From contig CM057482.1 in NCBI GenBank assembly GCA_030035585.1, positions 44,001,501 to 44,065,500 of the forward strand: a stretch of DNA of 64,000 bases, written 5' to 3'. A program made the position numbers and the translations under genes. How positions within the stretch are numbered: the stretch's first letter is position 1; every line of letters starts with the position of its first letter. Below are positions 1 to 10,937 of the stretch, piece after piece. Below the pieces are notes generated by a model. It saw only the letters and a program-made list of their open reading frames with translations. It made no database searches and had not been told where the DNA came from. The DNA is from Dugong dugon (taxonomy: Eukaryota > Chordata > Mammalia > Sirenia > Dugongidae).

Positions 1-1154
1 GCCAATAAACAAAGACATAAAACATAATGCGCCTTAAGTCTGCTAATGCAAAATGGCTGGGGTGTATTTGTTAATTAGCATGCTGCTGTTAGCACCTTTC
101 ACCTATCTTTGTTTCTTTTTCTGGTTTCTTCTAGAAAAAAATAATAAAATGCTTCCAAAAAAATTTTTTGAGACTCAAAATAAAGCACATACCCTTGTGT
201 AGGCAGACTTTATGAAATGGCATGCTGAGATATCTCCACTTGTCTCTGGCAAGGTGATGCTCATTGAGCGAACCCCAGACTAATGCTTCAGGAAGAATCA
301 GAGTGAGGGAGTGGTGAGGCATTTTATTTATAATTTTTCCCACTTTCTCAGGTGATCCTTGGGCTCTTGTGGGTAGTGTGATTTGAAAGCGAGGAAATGA
401 AGGCATTGGACATAAACCCACAGCCACCTCCACACCTGTGTTTGCACATGGCACACACCTGAGGAGGAGGCGCTCTTATACCTCTCTCCTTCCTGGTAAA
501 GACGTCTGAGACAAGCCTTGGGGACCATAAAAGCCCTCACACATTGTCACTGAAAGGCTGTTAGAAATTTCACAGCTGACAGCCATGCATCTAATTACTG
601 AATTATTAATCAGAAGGCTTCCACCTAAAAAGCAATGTCCTGTCACTCAAAAAAGATAAATTCAAGTGAAGAGCAGAGGTCATCTCGTTCACTTCTGCAG
701 ATAGATTTCAGATCTTCAAACTCAAGGGGGAAGAAAACTTTATTGCCTCTGGTACCTGCTTTAAGATTAACTTGAATACTAAGCCACATGTGTTTTTAGT
801 CCCTCCACTAGTTGCTTGGAACAACAGGGTCTCACACAGCCTTGTGCTATTTTGCAATTTTGTTTCACACCCAAAGATTCCTTTCTGAACTTAGACTGTT
901 GTTCATACAGAAATCATATCTGAGGGATTTCTGTGCAGGAAATAAATAAAGTCAGGGAGGAGGGATCGTTATGGGCCAAGAATGACTGGGATGGCTGCCT
1001 TATAACACCACAGTTTTCTGCATGAGCCATTTTTTTCTTATAACTTTGGAACCAGGTTGCAGAAATAGCCTAGCCTCCCTCAGCCTGCATTTCTGTGTTT
1101 CTGTCCTCAAAAGGCCATTTGACAATAACAATAATAAAGTAGTAAATTACAACT
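1..1154. other. unique sequence, no gene seen; possible conserved non-coding element
   Basis: I recognise no repeat or exon here. The part from about 40 to 640 is less A-rich than its surroundings and carries homeodomain-like cores (ttaattagcat near 71, taattactgaattattaatca near 592) and an octamer-like atgcaaa near 46. It contains only short, unremarkable open frames. It could be a conserved regulatory element or ordinary intergenic or intronic DNA; only cross-species alignment can tell. Confidence 0.35.
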
Positions 1155-1331
1155 GTTGAGCTTTCATTGTTTTTCATCATACTTTAATGACATTATACTA
1201 AAATCTTCATTAAAAAAAAAATACCCATAATATCTATATGAAGTAGATATCATCATTAGACCCACTTTAGAGAAGAAGACTGAGTCATAGATATGTTAAG
1301 TAATTTACATGGTCAAAATAACATAGCTAGA
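1155..1331 (+). mobile_element. MIR SINE, left half (split by L1)
   Basis: The segment resembles the MIR core and 3' part. It has a gaagtagatatcatcatt stretch, then an 'agagaagaagactgag' stretch, then 'gttaagtaatttacatggtc' and 'acatagctag'. It stops at about 1331, where L1 sequence begins. The MIR resumes after the L1 at about 3884 with 'gagccaggatttaaacc'. The split shows that the L1 is younger than the MIR. Confidence 0.65.
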
Positions 1332-3883
1332 CCAACAAATAGAACATCAAAAAGAAATCAGGAAAACAATACTATTAATAATAGCCCTAAAAAAGTAAAA
1401 TACTTAGGAATAAATCTAACCAGGAACATAAAAGACTCATACAAAGAAAACTACAAAACATTATTGCAAGGAACAGAAATGGAAAAACATACCATGTTCA
1501 TGAATAGGAAGACTCAACACTATGAAAATATCAATTCTACCCAAAGCTACCTACAGATATAATGCAATCCTGATCCAAATACTAAGAACATTCTTTAACA
1601 AGATGGAAAAACTAATCACCAAATTATATGGAAAGGAAAGAAGTCCTGATAAGCAAAGCATTATTGAAGAAAAGAAACAAAGTAGAAGACCTCACACTAC
1701 CTGATCTCAGAACCTACTATACAACCACGCTTGTCAAAATAGCCACCAGGTACAATGGACACATAGACCAATGGAACAGAATCGAGAACCCAGATGGAGA
1801 TCCGTCCACCTATGAGAAGCTGATCTTTGACAAAGGACCAAAGTCCATTAAATGGGAAAAAGAGTCGTTTTAACAAATGATGCTGGCAAAACTAGATGTC
1901 CATTTGTAAAAAATGAAACAGGATAAACACCTCACACTATATGCAAAAACTAACTCAAAATGAATCAAAGACCTAAATATAAAACCTAAAACAATAAATA
2001 TCATGGAAGAAAACATAGGGACAACACTAAGTGCCCTAATACATGACATAAATACAATACAAACCATAGCTAACAATGCACAAACACCAAGGACAAACTA
2101 GATAACTGAGAGCTCCTAAAACGTGAACACTTATGCTCATCCAAAGACTTCACCAAAAGAGTAAAAAGAGAACCTACAGGCTGGGAAAAGATTTTTGTCT
2201 ATGACATATCTGACAAGGGCCTTATCTCTAAAATCTGTAGAATATTTCAACACTTCAATAAAAAAAAGACAATCCAGTTAAAAAACGAGCAAAGGATAAG
2301 AACAGACACTTCACCAAAGAAGACATTCAGGCAGCTAATAAACACATGAGAATACTCTTGATTATTAGCCATTAGAGAAATGCCAATAAAAACGACAATG
2401 AGATACCATCTCACCCCAATATTCCTGGCATGAATCAAAAAAACAGAAAATAACATATGTTGGAGAGGTTGCAAGGAATTTGGAACCTTATGCACTGCTG
2501 GTGAGAATGTAAAGTGGTACAACCACTTTGGAAAATGATATGGCACCTCCTGAAAAAGCTACAAATAGAAATACCACACAATCCAGCAATCCCACTCCTA
2601 GGAATATATCCTAGAGAAATATGAGCCATCACACGAATAGACATATGTACACACATGTTCATTGCAGCATTGTTCACAGTAGCAAAAAGATGGAAACAAC
2701 TTTAAGTGCCCATCAACAGATGAATGGATAAACAAATTATGGTACATACACACAACGGAATACTACACAATGATACAGAACAATGATGCATCCATGAAAC
2801 ATCTCACAACATGAATGAATCTGGAGGGCATTATGCTGAGTGAAATAAGTCAACCACAAAAGGACAAGTATTATATGAGACTAGTATTATAAAAACCCAA
2901 GAAAAGATTTACACTCAGAAAAAACACAACAACTGATGATTATGAAGGAGGGGAGGGGTTGGGATGGGAAATCACTAACTAGATAGTTCATTTTGGTGTA
3001 GGGAAAGATAACACACAATATAGGGGAAGTCAGCACAACTTGACCAAGGCAAAGCCATAGAAGCTTCCTAGATACAACCAAATGCCTTGAGGTACCAAGT
3101 TACTGGGGCTGAAGGCTGGGGACCATTGTCTTGTGGGACATCTAGGTCAACTGATTTAACACAGTTCATAAAGAAAATGCTCTACATCCCACTTTGGTGA
3201 GCAGCATCTGAGGTCTTAAAAGCTTGTGAGCAGCCATCTAAAATACATCTATTGGCCCCATCACCTTTGGAGCAAAGGAGAAGGAAGAAAATCAAGACAC
3301 AAGGAAAATATTAGGCCAAGTGACTAATGGGCCACATGAACTACAGCCTCCACCAGCCTGAGCCCAGAAGAACTAGATGGTGCCTGGCTACCAGCAACCA
3401 CTCTGACAGGGATTACAATAGAGGGTTCTGGACAGAGTGGGAGAAAAATGTAGAACAAAACTCAAATTCACAAAAAAAGACCAGACTTACTGGTCTGACA
3501 GAGACTGGAGTAGCTCCAGAGACTATGACCCCTGGACACTCTGCTAACTCAGAACTGAAACCACTGCTGAAGTCCACTTTTTAGCCAAAGATTAGACAAG
3601 CCTATAAAATAAGCAATAACATATGTGAGGAATGTGCTTCTTAGTTCAGTAAAGTGTACGAGACCAAATGAGCAATACCCGCCTGAAAGCAAAGAAGAGA
3701 TGGCAGGAAGGGACAGGAAAACCGGAGAATGGACCTGGAGAACCTGAGTTGGAAAAGGAAAAAGGGAGAGTGATGATACATTGTGGGGATTGCACCCAGT
3801 GTCACAGAACAATCTGTATGAATTTTTGAATGAGAAACTAAGTTACTCTGTAAACTTCCACCTAAAACACAATTTTAAAAAAA
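1332..3883 (+). mobile_element. 5'-truncated L1 (ORF2 C-terminal part plus 3'UTR)
   Basis: Decayed frames between 1335 and 2890 read as the C-terminal third of L1 ORF2p. Recognisable pieces are [10 protein letters not shown] near 1410, LTLPDLRTYYTTTLVKIA near 1690, and the terminal block with a match to HTTEYY near 2750. Stops and frameshifts are frequent. The 3'UTR (2890-3883) is typical of L1 and ends in a short A-rich tail. The endonuclease and most of the reverse transcriptase are absent, so this is a dead, 5'-truncated copy. It interrupts a MIR (1155-1331 and 3884-3950). Confidence 0.85.
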
Positions 3884-3950
3884 CAAAGGTAGAACGTGAA
3901 TGAGCCAGGATTTAAACCAAGAAAAACACTCATTCTTAACTACTGTATAA
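3884..3950 (+). mobile_element. MIR SINE, right half
   Basis: The sequence tgaatgagccaggatttaaacc continues the MIR that ends at 1331, matching the MIR order 'cacagctag ... gagccaggattcgaaccc'. It lies directly downstream of the A-rich end of the L1. Confidence 0.6.
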
Positions 3951-3958
3951 ATGTAAGT

Positions 3959-4330
3959 GAGGTGTTGGTGGTTCAGTGGTAGAATTCTTGTCTTCCAGAA
4001 GGGAGACCCAGGCTCATTTCCAGTCAATGCACCTCATGAACAGCCACCACCCATCTGTCAGTGGAGGCTTGAGGGTTGCTATGATCCTCAACAGCTTTCA
4101 GTGAAGCTTTCAGACTAAGTTGGACTATGAAGAAAGTCCTGGTGATCCACTTCTGACAATCAACCAGTGAAAATCTTATTGATCACAATGGTCTTAGCCA
4201 CAGCCAATCATGGAGATTGATTGATGTTTCTTTCTGTCTTGCATGTGGTCATCGTGAGTTGGTGGCCAACTTGAAGACAGCTAACAACAGCAACTACATA
4301 TACATATGTATCTCCTAATTGGCAACTTTA
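3959..4330 (+). mobile_element. SINE with tRNA-Gly-like head and RTE-like body and tail
   Basis: The first ~70 bases (3959-4030) follow a tRNA-Gly gene closely: ggtggttcagtggtagaatt covers the A-box region, and a B-box-like ggctcatttcc follows. The body (about 4065-4170) matches the 5' region of the RTE at 14081-17270, with the same order 'gttgctatgat ... ttcagactaa ... gaaagtcctggtgatccact'. The end (about 4245-4330) is the RTE/AfroSINE tail, cgtgagttggtggccaactt, then a CAA-rich run. It is therefore a three-part SINE: Pol III head, RTE 5' segment, RTE 3' tail. The degenerate B box argues against present Pol III activity. Confidence 0.75.
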
Positions 4331-4915
4331 GTCTTGTAAAGGAATTTTACAAAAGAAGATAAATAAGATGGTAACTTCATCTGCCTTTTTCTGCTTTATA
4401 TTGAAATAGGATGTCCATATCTGTTAACCAAGCAAAATGGGAAAATCAAGTTTTGGCATCATCTCCCTGTGAGAAGCCTTCACCTAGCCCTCATCCATGA
4501 TACCTGCCTTTGTATTTAGCACTTCTATTAAAGGGGAAAGCTAAAGGAAAGGGCCTTTTTTCATGCCTTTGTATAACTAGATTGAACTGGATCCAACTTA
4601 CTCAACTGTAAAAAGTGGATTCTAATAATGTTTGACTTTAATTGTTTCACGAATTCATTATTGGCTGAAGGTAATTACCCATGTGACCACCAGGCTACCT
4701 ATGTCTCCAGGTCAGGCAGGGAAAACCCATCCTCAAGTATGCTTATAATGGGCAACTAGCTCTACAAATCCATCCAGAAGCACAGGTCATTCAATTCTTC
4801 GCTTGACTTTTGTATGTGGAAATTGAACCTGAAGATAAACCTCTCTAAAGAGATGATAGGCAATCACTGGCTCAGGTTAAGGCCATAAGATGCCTCCCAC
4901 ACTGCTGAATTCTGA
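4331..4915. other. unique sequence, nothing recognised
   Basis: About 585 bases of moderately AT-rich sequence with no repeat, exon or RNA gene that I recognise. Confidence 0.4.
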
Positions 4916-5095
4916 TTTATATATATAAAATATTCATTGTTCTAATATATATTAGATTATAATATATGTATATATGTTTATGATGGGACTATATACATGT
5001 ACATATATATGTATATATACATATATACACATACATATATTATATATGTATATATACATATACACACCCACATACATACATATATACACATACAC
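4916..5095. repeat. AT/ATAC-rich simple repeat
   Basis: Alternating ta, tatg and atac units dominate, most regular from 4990 to 5095. The alternating purine-pyrimidine order makes open frames of Tyr-Ile repeats on both strands; these are not genes. Confidence 0.9.
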
Positions 5096-5139
5096 TTCTT
5101 GAAATGGCAGTTGGCATTCTTCCTGATTTACATCTATCA

Positions 5140-5300
5140 ACTCAGACCCTGGAACCAGAATGATAAAGTGGTTAAGAATACAGCCTTTAGAGCCACACTT
5201 CTTAAGTCTAACTATCAGTTTTTCCTCATACTAATTATGTGAACTTTATGCCTTAGTTTCCCAGTTTATACAGTAAGGATAATAATATACCCAAATGTCA
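5140..5300 (+). mobile_element. MIR SINE
   Basis: The stretch runs 'gtggttaagaatacagcctttagagcca', then 'ttatgccttagtttccca', then 'taaggataataatatac'. This is the canonical MIR order from the tRNA-related head through the core, in plus orientation. Confidence 0.75.
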
Positions 5301-5399
5301 CATACCTATTAACCCATGGAGCTGGGATCTAAACCATGCCTTTCTTCTTATCAAATTCAATGCCAACACTTTCTTTTTTTCACCAGTTCATCTACTTGA

Positions 5400-5495
5400 G
5401 GACCTGAACTTGGTCTTATTTTTCCTTTCATTCTCAGTGCTTAGCATACTCTCCGGCACATAGTAAGTGCTCAATAAGTTTATATTGAATGGATT
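5400..5495 (+). mobile_element. L2 LINE 3' end fragment
   Basis: The segment cacatagtaagtgctcaata followed by 'agtttatattgaatgg' matches the standard L2 3' terminus (ggcacatagtaggtgctcaataaatgtttgttgaatg). Confidence 0.7.
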
Positions 5496-6240
5496 TTGAC
5501 TACTGTTAAATTCTACGGCCATCATGGGAAAATACTACCTTAATTCAAAAGAAATAATAACTCATGTCCCTATAATAAAGGTAATCTCAAACAGAAAACA
5601 GAAATTAACAGGCAAAGCTCAGCTTTCTTTCAATATAACTAAACAAATATGTACAATGGTCTGATGATGATAATTTGCAAGCTAGAAGCCAACAAACATG
5701 TGAAAAATGTTAACATCACATTTTTAGGCTTATTAGAAACAGTATAAATAATTAAACCAGTCAAATTACTGGTGGCTTCTGGCTCATGCCCAGAATGAAA
5801 GGTCATGACCCAACATACCAAGACCCTGCATGGCTCAGTGATTGACAGGAAAGAGGAAATAAGTTGATACCTTTCACGTGGGAATCACAGCTTGCTGCAA
5901 GTATAAGCAAGATGCATATCTGGATTTTGTGGGAAAAGTTAATTGTGTACTGATTCAAAAGTTTTTTTCCAAAGTTGTTTAATCGTGATTTATTTTTCTG
6001 TGTGATAAAAAACTTTGTAGATAATAAAAAACAGGCCACTTGCTGCTGGTTAAAATCCTCACTGGATATGTCTTTGTTTTCTTTTCATTGCAGTATCCAT
6101 TTGATGTTTTGGCTACAGGCAGAGAGGGAACTGTTTCTCAAACTATGAGTCAAGTATATACAACAGGTATATACAGGAAATTATTAATTTTTGAGTCTTT
6201 AGATAATTATCTACTGTCCATCCATGCACAGTATATGTTG
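5496..6240. other. unique sequence, nothing recognised
   Basis: No repeat family or coding pattern is recognised. Short frames present here (for example 5803-6039 on the minus strand) lack any known motif. Confidence 0.4.
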
Positions 6241-6249
6241 TTGTAAAAT

Positions 6250-6286
6250 TGTTAGTCGTTGTTCTTCTGACTCATGGCAACTCCAG
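6250..6286 (-). mobile_element. RTE/AfroSINE tail fragment
   Basis: A short stretch, gttagtcgttgttcttctga followed by ctcatggcaact, is the reverse complement of the shared RTE/AfroSINE tail. Only the tail is present. Confidence 0.5.
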
Positions 6287-6344
6287 AATACATAAGTCAC
6301 TATTCCAAAGGATATTTTGTAAGAGAGTGGAGATAGATAAATAG

Positions 6345-6796
6345 ATAGCTGCCATTGAGTTGATTCCCACTCATGGTGATCTATGTACAACAGAAGAACT
6401 GTTGCCTGGTCCTGTCATCCTCACAATCATCAGCGTATCTGAGTCCATCTTTGCAGCTGTTATGCCAATCTATCTCACTGAGAGTCTCCTTTACCCTTGT
6501 TGGCCCTCTGCTTCATCAAGTGTGATGTCCTCCTCGATGGATTTATCCCTCATGATTATGTGTCCAAAGCATGAGAATTGGACAGTGTTCTATTGTGTTC
6601 CACAGCGTTTCCTCAGTTAATTTTTGGAAGTAGATCATCAGGCCTTTCTTCCTAGTCAGTTTTAATCTGGAAGATCCACTGAAACCTGTCCACCATGGGT
6701 GACCCTGCTGGTATTTGAAATACCGGTGGTGTAGCTTCCAGCATCATAGCAACATGCAAGTCACCACAGTATGACAAACTGACAGATGGGTGTTGA
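6345..6796 (-). mobile_element. internally deleted, non-autonomous RTE
   Basis: Read on the minus strand, this copy begins like the RTE 5' end. On the plus strand that end is tcaccacagtatgacaaact near 6762, with the 'agcttccagcatcatagcaac' block before it. It then jumps to the last ~250 bases of the RTE, reading the 'ggaggacatcacac', 'gattggcataacagctgcaa' and 'gattgtgaggatgacag' blocks, and ends in the RTE tail near 6345. All EN and RT coding sequence is missing. The same architecture recurs at 43540-43984, so this looks like a propagated non-autonomous family and not a chance deletion. Confidence 0.7.
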
Positions 6797-7094
6797 TGTA
6801 AAGGGGTAATATATTGTCATTTTTTTAATAATGAATGTAAGGAGTTCATGTTAGATCTACAACTCTGTGTCTTGGGTCTGTTGGAGTGCCAATGACCCAA
6901 TATGCAGGGAATAAGAAAAGAGATGAATTTATATAGGGGATTATATTCAAAGGCCAATAATACACTGTTTCGGTTTCACAATGCTTGAAAAGATTCAAGG
7001 ATTCACAAGAAGCTAAAAGCTAACTTATCACAAGGTCCATTTTGTTTCCAGGTGTCATACTTATGCTATTTTGGAGGTATTTTGCAATAAAGTA
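6797..7094. other. unique sequence, nothing recognised
   Basis: AT-rich sequence without a recognised repeat or gene. Confidence 0.4.
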
Positions 7095-7234
7095 GAAGTC
7101 ATCAACGTTGGTTGCACATTAGACTCCCCTGGGGAGTTTTTAAAAACCCCACCATACCTCAGACGAATTGGGTGGGGCCCAGGCATCTGTATTTTATAAA
7201 GCCTCTGGGTGGTTTCACAGCACAGCCAAGGGAG
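7095..7234 (+). mobile_element. MER5-like (hAT-Charlie) DNA transposon fragment
   Basis: The block 'gactcccctggggagttttt', then 'gggtggggcccaggcatctg', then 'tttataaagcctctgggtgg' follows the MER5A order (acctggggagcttgtt ... gtggggcccgggaatctgca). The two halves are imperfect inverted repeats, as expected for this short non-autonomous element. Orientation is uncertain because the element is nearly palindromic. Confidence 0.65.
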
Positions 7235-7489
7235 AGAACAACAACTATTAGGTCATAACGTTAGATCAGACTAACACTATGCATATGTTATGTATCACCG
7301 ATGTTTATTTTAGTTTTTAAATATTGTTCCACTTGCTTTTACAGACTGGAGTTTCTTTTTAATTGAAGAGTACAATCTGAATTGATTCCAATTTTAAGTC
7401 TCCTTTGACTACAAAACAGATGTGATCATATTCATATCCATATTTTGAAATATCTTGTTTAATATATTCTTATACTAAAAATGAAAAAA
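7235..7489. other. unique sequence, nothing recognised
   Basis: AT-rich sequence with no recognised repeat or gene. Confidence 0.4.
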
Positions 7490-7644
7490 AAACTGTTGCT
7501 GTCTAGTCGATTCCAACTGATAGTGACCCTATAGAACAGAGTAGAACTGCCCCATCGGGACTCCAAGGAGCACCTGGTGGATTCGAACTGCTGACCTTTT
7601 AATTAGCAGCCATAGCTCTTAACCACTATGCTACCAGGGTTTCC
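7490..7644 (-). mobile_element. AfroSINE, short type
   Basis: Near-complete copy. The minus-strand head corresponds to plus-strand 'cttaaccactatgctaccag', the B-box region to 'ggtggattcgaactg', and the tail to 'gtctagtcgattccaactga'. An A-run precedes the tail on the plus strand. The head is tRNA-derived and the tail is shared with the RTE LINE. Confidence 0.9.
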
Positions 7645-7656
7645 AGAGTATGAGAG

Positions 7657-7785
7657 ATGGGGCCTTTTTTATTTATTTTTATTCAATAAGCATTTTTTGT
7701 AGTTTTTCTTCCCAGTAATGATGGGATCTTTTTATTCACTTTTATTCAATAAGCGTTTTTTGTAGTTTTTACTTCCCAGTTATAA
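7657..7785. repeat. local tandem duplication, two ~64-bp copies
   Basis: Copy 1 (7657-7720) and copy 2 (7721-7785) both read 'atggg(g/a)...ttttattcaataagc(a/g)ttttttgtagttttt.cttcccagt'. They differ at a handful of positions. The unit directly follows the AfroSINE and does not belong to it. Confidence 0.85.
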
Positions 7786-7920
7786 GGGCACTCAAATAAT
7801 ATCCATAGCAACAAAGAATTCATCATCAGTAGGCAAACCAGTTGTGAGTACCAATGGCTATAATATTATTGGGTAATTACAACAAATGAGGTATTTATTA
7901 GGCACTATAAGGTTTGATCA
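7786..7920 (+). mobile_element. ancient mammalian repeat fragment, left of SINE
   Basis: The end (aggtatttattaggcactat) looks like the start of a widespread ancient mammalian repeat whose later part continues after the AfroSINE at 8111-8350. The family name is unresolved. Confidence 0.35.
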
Positions 7921-8110
7921 AGGAGCCCTGATGGCACAGTGGCTACGTGTTCCCTGAAAGGCCAGTTGTTCAAACCCACCAACCGCTCCATGGCAGAAAG
8001 ATGTAGCAGTCTGTTTCTGTAAAGATTATAGCCTAGGAAACCCTATGGGGCCATTCTGCTCTGCCTTATAGGGTCTGCCTTATAGGGTTGTTATGAGTAG
8101 GAATTGTATA
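7921..8110 (+). mobile_element. AfroSINE, long type
   Basis: It starts ggagccctgatggcacagtg and carries the extra block 'gcagaaagatgtagcagtctgtttctgtaaagattatagcc' that defines the longer variant. The tail contains a short internal duplication, 'gccttatagggtct' repeated at 8064-8092. It inserts into an ancient repeat (7786-7920 and 8111-8350). Confidence 0.88.
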
Positions 8111-8350
8111 AGTTACTATCAAAAGGTGGTCAGGAAAATTTCCAGGGAGAAATTGGCCTTTGGGCTGGGATATGGAAGGTGGGTAGGAGAATTCCATGAG
8201 GGCAATAGAAAGATAGGCATTCTGGTCAGGGTAAGTGTAGGAGCATGTTCCTAAAGAAGTGGCATTTATATTGTTTTGAGGATTGGGAAGTAGTCTTGTA
8301 AGGTTAGATCACAGAGAATTTGTACCACTAGCCCAATTGCTAAAGAAGGG
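8111..8350 (+). mobile_element. ancient mammalian repeat fragment, right of SINE
   Basis: The order 'ggtcaggaaaatttccaggg ... agggcaatagaaagatagg ... tcttgtaaggttag' follows the same ancient repeat as 20225-20897 (pattern 'ggtcagggaaggc ... caggcagagggaac ...'). It is highly diverged; the family is unresolved. Confidence 0.4.
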
Positions 8351-9006
8351 CTTTACCTTCTCTGTGGCCCATCAGAAGTGGAGATAAGAAACTCTTAATT
8401 TTAAAAAATTTTAAAGATTTTCAAGTGAAAATAATGAAGAAAACTAAATCAGAATTGTTGATCATTTGTATTTGTAGATTTTTCTTATTTTACAACATAT
8501 GGCAAAAGCTCTTTCTAATCATGATTCCTCAAGGCAATTTTCTAATTTTATGACCGTATAAAATATTTATTATAGTTATTTTTCCCTGAATTATCATATT
8601 ACACAGGAACTGGTAGTCCCAGAGGACATGTGCATATACAATAGTCATTATTTTTAAATAAAGACCAAGTGAAAACAATTGCTTTCATAGCCTTGTATTT
8701 AATTGCATGCACAGGTGTTTTTATTTTGAAAAGGTAATTTTAAGTAAAAAGTATGAATAATTCTCATGCTTTTCCAAAATGCCAGATGAATAGAAGCTTT
8801 TTCCAATTTTAGCAAGAGTAGAGCACACAAATATTTGGGTCACAGTGACAGAAATAAAATGTACAGAAAGTTTTCCTTTTTATTTAGTAGAAACTATGGT
8901 AGTTTTCCTTTGTGATCTATTTTGCTGGAAAGCAATGTTATTATTACTGTCTGGAACTGAGACAAAAACTACACTGTCCATGCATAGAGTTCTGCCATAT
9001 CTTCAT
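8351..9006. other. unique sequence, nothing recognised
   Basis: AT-rich sequence. The frame at 8845-9198 runs from here into the SINE and has no known domain. Confidence 0.4.
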
Positions 9007-9212
9007 ACAGTCCCTGGGTGGTGCAAATGGTTAAAGCGTTCTGCTGCTAATCAAAAGGTTGATGATTCCAGTCCACCAAGAGGTACCTTGGAAGAAAGGT
9101 CTAGTGATCTACTTTCCAATAATCAGCCACTGAAAACCCTATTGAGCACAGTTCTACTCCAGCACACATGGGTTTGCCGTGAGTTGGAATCAACTTGACA
9201 GTAAATGGTTTA
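9007..9212 (+). mobile_element. AfroSINE, variant B (with RTE 5'-like segment)
   Basis: The head is 'tccctgggtggtgcaaatgg ... gctgctaatcaaaaggttga'. The middle, 'ggaagaaaggtctagtgatc' to 'cagccactgaaaacccta' (9089-9148), aligns with RTE 5' sequence at about 14202-14255. The tail is the RTE-like 'ccgtgagttggaatcaactt'. The copy is nearly full length. Confidence 0.88.
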
Positions 9213-10038
9213 TCTTCATTCAGTCATCAGATACTCATGAAAGACCTATATGAGCCAGGCATATAGATAGATTCTGATTGACCAAAATATAACTAATGTA
9301 TCTCTTTTCCCCTATAGGAATTATGAAACAAATGTTACCTCTTGGTTGGAAAGATAAGCAGATTTAAGGCTAGAGTTGGGTTTCACCATTTATATAGTCT
9401 TTATTAAGTCAATCACTCTCTAAGCAACCAATATTTCTTCTTTTATTATGTAACATAGAGTTAATACTCTTATGTGACATGCAAAGCTAATAAACTTGTG
9501 CAAAATTACACTGATAGATACAAAATGAATTTTATGAATAGACTTCATTACTTCTGAAGTTTATAACAGAGACAATAGTCATGAAAGTGAAGTCATTTGG
9601 ATTTTCAAAATTTAAGGTTTTATGATAGTAAGAGCTGAATCACAAAATTAAAACAGAATATATAAATAAACTAATAATTAATTAGATATAAAAAAAAAAC
9701 TACCAATGCACAGTAAAATTAGAAAAAAATGGGAACTCTCCGTGAACACAAAGTTATGAGTCTTTGCACAAAAAAGTAGACAGAAAGACAGGGCAGTAAG
9801 CTATGGTTTCTACAGCATGGCAAGTTGTCACAGACTAGGAAATGTACTGAAGAAATCTATCACAGAAGCTGAGCATTGTCAAGTTTCACCAAATATTTGA
9901 GAAAGGCCATTTTCATGAAACAGAAGTAGCAAACCCAACAACTAGAAGAACAAATATCCAGGATAATAGAGTTAATACATCAAACACACGCCAAAAAGAT
10001 CTTAAAATTGGAGCTATAAAGGGTAGGGTGACATTCAT
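9213..10038. other. unique or very old A-rich sequence
   Basis: A-rich sequence, possibly the far upstream part of the HAL1/L1-like region that follows. Nothing specific is recognised. Confidence 0.35.
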
Positions 10039-10191
10039 GAAAAAAAGAAAGAAAAAGGGAGAGAAAGAAAGAAGGAGGAAGGGAAAATGAAAGACAAGGA
10101 AAAAATGTGTGATGAAACAAGTACAGGTAAAGTATGAAAAGAAAAAAAACAGAAAATTTTGAAGAAAAATATTTTCTCTAATGATTATTAT

Positions 10192-10362
10192 GGAGCCCTG
10201 ATGGCATAGTGGTTAACAGATCCACTGTTAATCAAAATATCAGCAGTTCAAATCCACCAGCTGCTCCTTGGAAACCCTATGAGGCAGTTCTACTCTGTCC
10301 TATAGGGTCACTATGAGTTGGAACCGACTTGAAGACACCTAACAGCAATAACAACAATAATT
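10192..10362 (+). mobile_element. AfroSINE, short type
   Basis: It starts ggagccctgatggcatagtg and ends 'ctatgagttggaaccgactt' plus a CAA-rich tail, inserted in the old HAL1/L1-like region. It is nearly full length. Confidence 0.9.
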
Positions 10363-10639
10363 ATTATACTCGTACAAATAAGCACAATCCATGTGCTGAA
10401 TAACAAATCAGACATTGTTAAAGAACAAATTGAAGACATGGAAGGTGTTTGTAGGACACAGAGCAAAGAGATAAAGAGGAACTAAAGTGTGAACTAAAAG
10501 TCTTAATGTTTTAAAGATAGATCCAAAAATTCTAACATCCATCTAAAATGACTTATCAATTGAGTAAAGAGAGAGTGAAGGAGAGAATATATTCAAAAAA
10601 TACATCAAAAGAGCCCCCCAGAATTGTTATATAAATACA

Positions 10640-10782
<143 letters not shown>

Positions 10783-10937
10783 GGAGTCCCAATGGCACGA
10801 TGGTTAAGAGCTCAGCTGCTAACCAAAAGGTTGGCAGTTACAATCCACCAGCTGCTCCTTGGAAATCCTATGGGGCGGTTCTACTCTGTCCTATAGGGTC
10901 ACTATAAGTCAAAATCAACTCGACAACAATGGGTTAT
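10783..10937 (+). mobile_element. AfroSINE, short type
   Basis: It starts ggagtcccaatggcacgatg at the edge of the TA microsatellite and ends 'gtcaaaatcaactcgacaac'. Insertion next to a TA array fits the T/A-rich target preference of LINE endonucleases. Confidence 0.9.

Noticed and set aside
3959..4030. Possible functional tRNA-Gly gene
   Set aside because: The B box and acceptor pairing are degraded, and the sequence continues into an RTE-like SINE body, so it is a SINE head.
4952..5242. Tyr-Ile and Thr-His-rich frames
   Set aside because: They come from an AT/ATAC simple repeat.
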